Positions 7,204 to 10,183 of a stretch of 10,183 nucleotides of DNA are shown here, one piece after another. Under the pieces are notes generated by a model. The model was not told where the DNA came from. It saw only the letters and a list, made by a program, of their open reading frames with translations, and searched no databases. Origin of the DNA: JANRKT01 sp033763355. GTDB lineage: Bacteria; Bacteroidota; Bacteroidia; Chitinophagales; Chitinophagaceae. The position numbers and the translations under genes were made by a program. The stretch spans positions 1 through 10,183 of the forward strand of contig JANRKT010000232.1 of the NCBI GenBank assembly GCA_033763355.1. Direction: 5' to 3'. Position 1 is the stretch's first letter, and each line of letters starts with the position of its first letter.

Positions 7204-7368
7204 CCTGCCTGCTATCAAAAAAAGAAAGAGGTTGACCTGAAATTGGGAAAGATTTCTGTTACATCTCCTATCGGTAAAGGCCTGTTGGGTAAAAAACCCG
7301 GTGATGTTGCAGAAGTGCAGGCGCCTAACGGGCTGATTAAATTTAAGATTGAAAAGATTACGGCGTGA
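7204..7368 (+). pseudogene. 5'-truncated greA remnant (C-terminal 44 codons)
   Basis: From 7234 to the TGA at 7366-7368 the reading frame encodes 44 residues matching GreA D114-A157 at 42 positions; the two changes are Arg to Lys and Asn to Lys near the end. Upstream (7204-7233) similarity is weak and gapped, and the coiled-coil domain that does the catalysis is missing. There is no start codon or upstream reading frame that would make a GreA protein, so it is non-functional as an elongation factor. Compared with the intact gene, 12 sense-codon base changes are seen, ten of them synonymous, all after position 7280. That pattern suggests the divergence arose while both sequences were parts of working greA genes, not after truncation. 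Confidence 0.9.
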
Positions 7369-7376
7369 TGCTGAAT

Positions 7377-7418
7377 TAAGAAGCATGAAGTAAGAAGTAT
7401 GAGATAAGAAATTTAAGT
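7377..7418 (+). repeat. Short tandem repeat, 14-base unit
   Basis: Two close units, TAAGAAGCATGAAG (7377-7390) and TAAGAAGTATGAGA (7391-7404), and a decayed third (7405-7418) running into the terminator stem. The equivalent place in copy A (3465-3494) has only a loosely similar A-rich stretch. It probably arose by local slippage and no function is evident. Confidence 0.6.
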
Positions 7419-7441
7419 CCTGTCGTAACCGGGACTTTTTT
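7415..7441 (+). terminator. Terminator hairpin, copy B
   Basis: AAGTCC at 7415-7420 pairs with GGACTT at 7432-7437, with an 11-base loop and a T-run to 7441. The stem is the same as at 3495-3519, while the loop sequence has changed but kept its length. It now follows the greA remnant and could end the lipoprotein A-M4 transcript, since no other terminator is seen after the M4 gene. Confidence 0.75.
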
Positions 7442-7493
7442 GATTTTATATTGCGATTACAAGTTTTTGCTTGCGTTAATGCAGGTACAAAAA

Positions 7494-7517
7494 TTTGGTT
7501 TATTCCTTTATAGTTTG
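7494..7517 (+). promoter_or_regulatory. Conserved promoter-like segment upstream of lipoprotein B
   Basis: TTTGG followed by TATAGTTTG, as in copy A at 3576-3600, and likewise about 65 bases before the ATG. Retention of the segment while the flanking leader has drifted is the main argument that it is functional; the spacing is not canonical. Confidence 0.3.
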
Positions 7518-7584
7518 TAATTTATTAATACTTTTTTTCCGGAAGACAGCACATACCAAAGCAAATAGTACCCCGCAAAACATT

Positions 7585-8568
7585 ATGAGAAAGCTAACTA
7601 TCATACTTTTGCTTGCTTTTCTTGGCAACACAAGTATATACTCCTGCAAAAAGCCGAAAAAATCCCAACCACCGCAACCGCCAGGCTGGAAAGAAGTTAA
7701 TCTTAATTACAATAGCCCGTTAACAAAAGTAAAAACAGCAGGCAATGATACTTTCTATGTTTTAAGTAGTGTAGATCACGTAAATGATTATACTAAAACA
7801 GTAATTTTTTATTCGTATGACAAGGGTAATACCTGGAAATCTGCCAGCTTTCCCAGACCGTCTGAAGGAGGAATAGGAAATATTTTTCCTGTAAATAAAA
7901 GTAAATTATACGGGACGGCGTTGGGTTTTTTCAAGTCAGAAGCATCTCTTGCTAACTGGCAACTTATTAACAATATCCGGGGAATTAAAGAAGGAATTTT
8001 TTTTGATGAAAAAACCGGAATTGTTATACAGCCTGATATAATATTGAAAACTTATGATGGCGGGATTACTTTCCAGGTTAAATTCACTGCACCATATGCC
8101 GGATATTTTCGTGATATTATTTTCCCTTCAAATAACACAGGATATATTTCTGCAGGAGAAACTCATGATTTTACCAATGTTGGATTTCTTTGTAAAACAA
8201 CAGATGGTGGAGAATCCTGGAAAATAATAAAAAATGATGTCGGCGATATTATCTCCATGTCTTTTATAAATGATGATACAGGGTATATTTTTAATAGTAA
8301 AAAGGAGATTTATAAGACAAGTGACGGCGGCAATTCATGGCAATTAATTTTACTTAGTTGCCCGATCCCCCCAGTATTTGTACATTTTTTAGATCATGAC
8401 AATGGATATATGGCAGGACTTGAGTTTATTTATAAAACTACTGACGGAGGGGTAAGCTGGATTAAAGAATTTGAAATTGCAGGGGGGAATTTCGAAGATA
8501 TGTCTTTTAATAAGGATGGGATTGGTGTCGCTGTCTCAGGGAATGGCAGACTTGTATTATTGAAATAA
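7585..8568 (+). CDS. Asp-box (YCF48/BNR-like) repeat lipoprotein, copy B
   Basis: Paralogue of the gene at 3666-4667, 327 residues, with unknown specific function. The ATG at 7585 is chosen because it starts the same signal peptide as copy A; the frame is open further upstream to a TTG at 7495, but that adds sequence lying in the copied leader. Residues 1-50, including lipobox SIYSC with C21 and the KKPKKSQPPQPPG linker, are identical to copy A. After that the two diverge widely, and copy B is six residues shorter around 131-142. Asp-box motifs lie at 77-84, 156-163 (TYDGGITF), 205-212 (TTDGGESW), 245-252 (TSDGGNSW) and 285-292 (TTDGGVSW). The reading frame is intact with many conservative replacements, suggesting a functional protein. 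Unlike copy A, no peptidase follows; the next gene is the HIT hydrolase with its own promoter-like box. Confidence 0.85.
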   Translation: MRKLTIILLLAFLGNTSIYSCKKPKKSQPPQPPGWKEVNLNYNSPLTKVKTAGNDTFYVLSSVDHVNDYTKTVIFYSYDKGNTWKSASFPRPSEGGIGNIFPVNKSKLYGTALGFFKSEASLANWQLINNIRGIKEGIFFDEKTGIVIQPDIILKTYDGGITFQVKFTAPYAGYFRDIIFPSNNTGYISAGETHDFTNVGFLCKTTDGGESWKIIKNDVGDIISMSFINDDTGYIFNSKKEIYKTSDGGNSWQLILLSCPIPPVFVHFLDHDNGYMAGLEFIYKTTDGGVSWIKEFEIAGGNFEDMSFNKDGIGVAVSGNGRLVLLK

Positions 8569-8574
8569 TATTTA

Positions 8575-8602
8575 TTTGTTAACATACTGCCTTTTACTTT
8601 TG
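8575..8602 (+). promoter_or_regulatory. Candidate promoter for the HIT gene
   Basis: TTTG at 8575-8578 and TACTTTTG at 8595-8602, separated by 16 bases, match the Bacteroidota -33 and -7 elements. Transcription would begin near 8608-8610, giving a leader of about 20 bases before the ATG at 8628. The -7 box lies in the loop of a possible hairpin (8585-8591 with 8604-8610). Confidence 0.55.
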
Positions 8603-8627
8603 AGGTAGTAAGCTTTATTTTTTTATT

Positions 8628-9020
8628 ATGACCATCTTTTCAAAAATCATAGCAGGCGAAATCACCTCTTATAAAATTGCAGAGAGTGAAAAGTTTTTTG
8701 CCTTTCTTGATATCTTTCCTTTAACGGAAGGGCATGTGCTGGTGGTGCCCAAACAGGAGATTGATAAGTTTTTTGATGTGCCGGATGATTACCTCAAAGA
8801 GCTCCTCGTGTTTGCAAAGCCCATTGCAAAAGCTATTGAAAAATCTTTTAACTGCAATCGCTGCGGCATTGCTGTTATTGGCCTGGAAGTGCCCCATGCC
8901 CATTTGCACCTGGTGCCCATTAATACTGCTGACGATTTGAATTTTACCAGGGGTAAAATAAAAATGACATCGGAACAATTAAAATCGGCGCAGGAAAAGA
9001 TACTTGCCAATATGAAGTGA
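8628..9020 (+). CDS. HIT (histidine triad) family nucleotide hydrolase
   Basis: Small cytoplasmic protein of the HINT branch of the histidine-triad family, whose members hydrolyse nucleoside phosphoramidates and acyl-adenylates. The 130-residue product begins MTIFSKIIAGEITSYKI, typical of the family except that the usual CxxC near the N-terminus is absent. The active-site triad HAHLHLVP is at 90-97, with H90, H92 and H94; H92 is the expected nucleophile. Further family landmarks are FLDIFPLTEGHVLVVPK at 26-42 and a second CxxC (C76-C79). The reading frame is intact and the length normal. It is preceded by its own promoter-like elements and is probably transcribed with, or separately from, the small membrane gene 50 bases downstream. 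Confidence 0.93.
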   Translation: MTIFSKIIAGEITSYKIAESEKFFAFLDIFPLTEGHVLVVPKQEIDKFFDVPDDYLKELLVFAKPIAKAIEKSFNCNRCGIAVIGLEVPHAHLHLVPINTADDLNFTRGKIKMTSEQLKSAQEKILANMK

Positions 9021-9037
9021 TATTCAATTAAAGCCAT

Positions 9038-9058
9038 TTAAAACCAGCGAGGTTTTAA
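9038..9058 (+). other. Perfect 8-bp hairpin between the HIT and membrane-protein genes
   Basis: TTAAAACC (9038-9045) and GGTTTTAA (9051-9058) pair perfectly around the loop AGCGA. The following bases are not a T-run, so it is a weak terminator candidate at best. It ends 12 bases before the next ATG and could influence translation start or mRNA stability. Confidence 0.5.
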
Positions 9059-9070
9059 TAAAGTTTTCAG

Positions 9071-9406
9071 ATGAAACCCGATACACCCGTTCAGCGCCCT
9101 GTTATCATCACTGCATTATGTGTTGCACTTTTTGCCATTGGCCTTTTCACTGTTTTCTACACTTTTACCGGTGCATTTGCCCCTTACGGGTTATTGTATT
9201 CAGCAGGAAATGTATTGCTGCTGGTCATAACATTTGCGGCTTTATCAGGCGTATGGGGCATGGAGAAATGGGGCACATGGCTGTTTGCAGTTGTTATAGC
9301 TTTAAAACTGTCGCTTGATGTTTGGGTAAAAGCATTTACCTGGTGGGAGCTGCTATTGCTTGTACCGGCTTTTGCATTTTTGTTTTATTATAAAAAGATG
9401 AAGTAA
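9071..9406 (+). CDS. Small four-helix integral membrane protein, unknown function
   Basis: I do not recognise this 111-residue protein. After a polar N-terminus (MKPDTPVQRP) there are four hydrophobic stretches, about 11-33, 41-61, 67-87 and 91-107, ending with the basic tail YYKKMK. It has many aromatic residues, notably tryptophans at 62, 67, 70, 85, 91 and 92. There are no catalytic motifs and no signal peptide beyond the first helix. Base composition and codon use look like the flanking housekeeping genes, which argues for a real gene. It is 50 bases after the HIT gene on the same strand and convergent with ruvC. An inner-membrane location is inferred from hydropathy by eye. Confidence 0.7.
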   Translation: MKPDTPVQRPVIITALCVALFAIGLFTVFYTFTGAFAPYGLLYSAGNVLLLVITFAALSGVWGMEKWGTWLFAVVIALKLSLDVWVKAFTWWELLLLVPAFAFLFYYKKMK

Positions 9407-9415
9407 CACAGCGGC

Positions 9416-9530
9416 GAGCTATCGGCTATGAGCTGTGAGCCAGGAGCAAATAAATACAAGCCAGGGAAAATAGACAAGGTTTTTTTTACGTATCAACTGC
9501 TCGCAGCTCATCGCTCACAGCCCGCAGCTC
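9416..9530. repeat. Imperfect inverted repeat between convergent genes
   Basis: The arms at 9416-9440 and 9506-9530 are complementary at 19 of 25 positions, with about 65 bases between them. Each arm is built from shorter variations on GAGCTATGAGC-like words. The interior includes a run of eight Ts at 9480-9487. It sits exactly in the gap between the membrane-protein stop (9406) and the ruvC stop (9529), so it may act as a bidirectional terminator or be a copy of a small interspersed intergenic repeat. Confidence 0.65.
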
Positions 9531-10092
9531 AGAGCTTTATTCGTTCCGGATTCTTCTTAATAAACTCTTCCCAGCCCTTTAATTTTTTATCGCCTGTAAA
9601 ATGCCCGTTTTTTGACTGGAAATGATGGCATACGGCCACAGCCAGCGCATCTGAGGCATCAAGGTATTTGGAACTGTGTTTAACAACCGTTAACCTTTGC
9701 AGCATCTTCCACACCTGTTCTTTATCTGCATTGCCGTTTCCTGTAATGGATTGCTTTACTTTTTTTGGCGAATACTCCGTTACCGGCAAACCGCATTGCA
9801 TGGCTGCTGCAATAGCAACACCCTGTGCCCTTCCTAATTTCAGCATGCTCTGTACATTTTTTCCGAAGAAGGGGGCTTCAATGGCAAGTTCAACCGGCCG
9901 GAATTTTTCAATTACTTCATTCATTTTATGCTGAATCATCCGCAATCTTTCATACGCATCTTTCTTTCCTGAAAGTTTGAGCACATTCATTTCAATCACC
10001 TGCAACTGCTGCCCTGAAATTTCAAGTATGCTGTAACCCATAACAAGGGTTCCCGGATCAACACCTAAAATAATTTTGGAAGTTTTTTGCAA
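9529..10092 (-). CDS. ruvC: Crossover junction endodeoxyribonuclease RuvC
   Basis: Holliday-junction resolvase that works with RuvAB in recombination and repair, cutting the two opposed strands symmetrically as a dimer. From the TTG at 10092 the product is 187 residues (E. coli 173). The four acidic active-site residues are present: D12 in ILGVDPGT, E72 in LAIEAPFF, and D145 and D148 in YLDASDALA, matching E. coli D7, E66, D138 and D141. The frame is open to an ATG at 10155, but the extra 21 residues are hydrophobic, unlike any RuvC N-terminus, and overlap the end of another gene in a different frame. TTG, seven bases after that gene's stop, is therefore the better start. The C-terminus carries a short basic extension typical of Bacteroidota forms. 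Confidence 0.93.
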   Translation of the reverse strand: MQKTSKIILGVDPGTLVMGYSILEISGQQLQVIEMNVLKLSGKKDAYERLRMIQHKMNEVIEKFRPVELAIEAPFFGKNVQSMLKLGRAQGVAIAAAMQCGLPVTEYSPKKVKQSITGNGNADKEQVWKMLQRLTVVKHSSKYLDASDALAVAVCHHFQSKNGHFTGDKKLKGWEEFIKKNPERIKL

Positions 10093-10099
10093 GGAGAAG

Positions 10100-10183
10100 T
10101 TATTTTTGAAGCGACAAACGAAACCACTGAACAAAAATATCAAAATATTCATCAACTACTTCCTCGGGCCTGCTTTGTTCATC
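10100..10183 (-). CDS. 3' end of an unidentified gene upstream of ruvC (partial)
   Basis: On the minus strand an open frame enters from the window edge and runs 27 codons to a TAA at 10100-10102, reading DEQSRPEEVVDEYF then DIFVQWFRLSLQK. The acidic then amphipathic composition looks like genuine protein, in contrast to the hydrophobic overlapping frame. It would lie directly upstream of ruvC with seven bases between stop and TTG, so the two are probably co-transcribed. Too little is visible to name it. Confidence 0.6.
   Translation of the reverse strand, partial: DEQSRPEEVVDEYFDIFVQWFRLSLQK

Larger units (their letters stand above)
7204..8568 (+). repeat. Direct repeat, copy B: truncated greA tail, terminator, leader, lipoprotein gene
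   Basis: Second copy of the block at 3301-4667. Recognisable similarity begins within about three bases of the M4 stop codon (7199-7201), where CCTGCCTGCT resembles CCTACCAGCT at 3301. It becomes perfect from 7234. The gene-free stretch 7202-7584 holds only this greA remnant, a short 14-base tandem repeat, the terminator and the lipoprotein leader. Confidence 0.9.

Noticed and set aside
7495..7584. In-frame upstream TTG start extending lipoprotein B by 30 residues
   Set aside because: The ATG at 7585 gives the same signal peptide and lipobox as copy A; the extension would bury the signal peptide, and its bases are duplicated leader sequence including the promoter-like segment.
3465..8568. 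Mobile element (insertion sequence, transposon or integrase island) as the cause of the duplication
   Set aside because: No transposase or integrase gene, no terminal inverted repeats and no short target duplication could be seen; the flanking repeats are greA-lipoprotein homology, which fits homologous recombination better.
9428..9625. 65-codon open frame across the ruvC 3' end
   Set aside because: It runs through the inverted repeat and antisense to ruvC, with no conserved motif.
10093..10155. ATG start for ruvC at 10155
   Set aside because: It adds 21 hydrophobic residues not seen in RuvC and overlaps the end of a protein-like frame that stops at 10100.
1..10183. CRISPR array, tRNA or rRNA genes, large riboswitch
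   Set aside because: No regularly spaced repeats, cloverleaf-like sequences or conserved rRNA or riboswitch cores were seen on either strand; this is a reading by eye, without covariance-model searches.

Overview
The window reads as chromosomal DNA of a Bacteroidota bacterium, most likely of the Chitinophagaceae/Sphingobacteriia side. The clues are a secreted metallopeptidase with a type IX secretion (T9SS) C-terminal sorting domain, promoter boxes resembling the phylum's TAnnTTTG -7 element, absence of clear Shine-Dalgarno sites, and Bacteroidota-style versions of the housekeeping proteins. The genus cannot be read from the sequence alone.

Layout. Left part (13-2896): pdxA (vitamin B6 synthesis) on the minus strand faces away from a two-gene unit on the plus strand, rsmA/ksgA (16S rRNA dimethyltransferase) and a D-2-hydroxyacid dehydrogenase, which overlap by ATGA. 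Centre (2906-3522): greA (transcript cleavage factor), preceded by a promoter-like box and a strong intrinsic terminator lying between that box and the ORF, and followed by a second terminator.

Accessory part (3523-8568): a lipoprotein with Asp-box (YCF48/BNR-like) repeats is followed after 14 bases by a large T9SS-exported M4 (thermolysin-like) metallopeptidase. Directly after the peptidase stop codon the sequence restarts with a second, 5'-truncated copy of the greA 3' end, its terminator and leader, and a second diverged lipoprotein gene. So greA-tail + terminator + leader + lipoprotein occurs twice in direct orientation with the peptidase between the copies. The two copies differ by a mosaic of perfectly identical blocks (47 and 77 bases) and clearly diverged stretches. 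This fits insertion by homologous recombination at the greA 3' end with DNA from a related genome, better than a simple recent tandem duplication.

Right part (8585-10183): a HIT-family nucleotide hydrolase, a small four-helix membrane protein of unknown role, a convergent gap holding an imperfect inverted repeat, then ruvC (Holliday junction resolvase) on the minus strand. The ruvC start is probably a TTG just after the end of another gene whose last 27 codons reach the window edge. No tRNA, rRNA, CRISPR array, transposase or integrase was seen.
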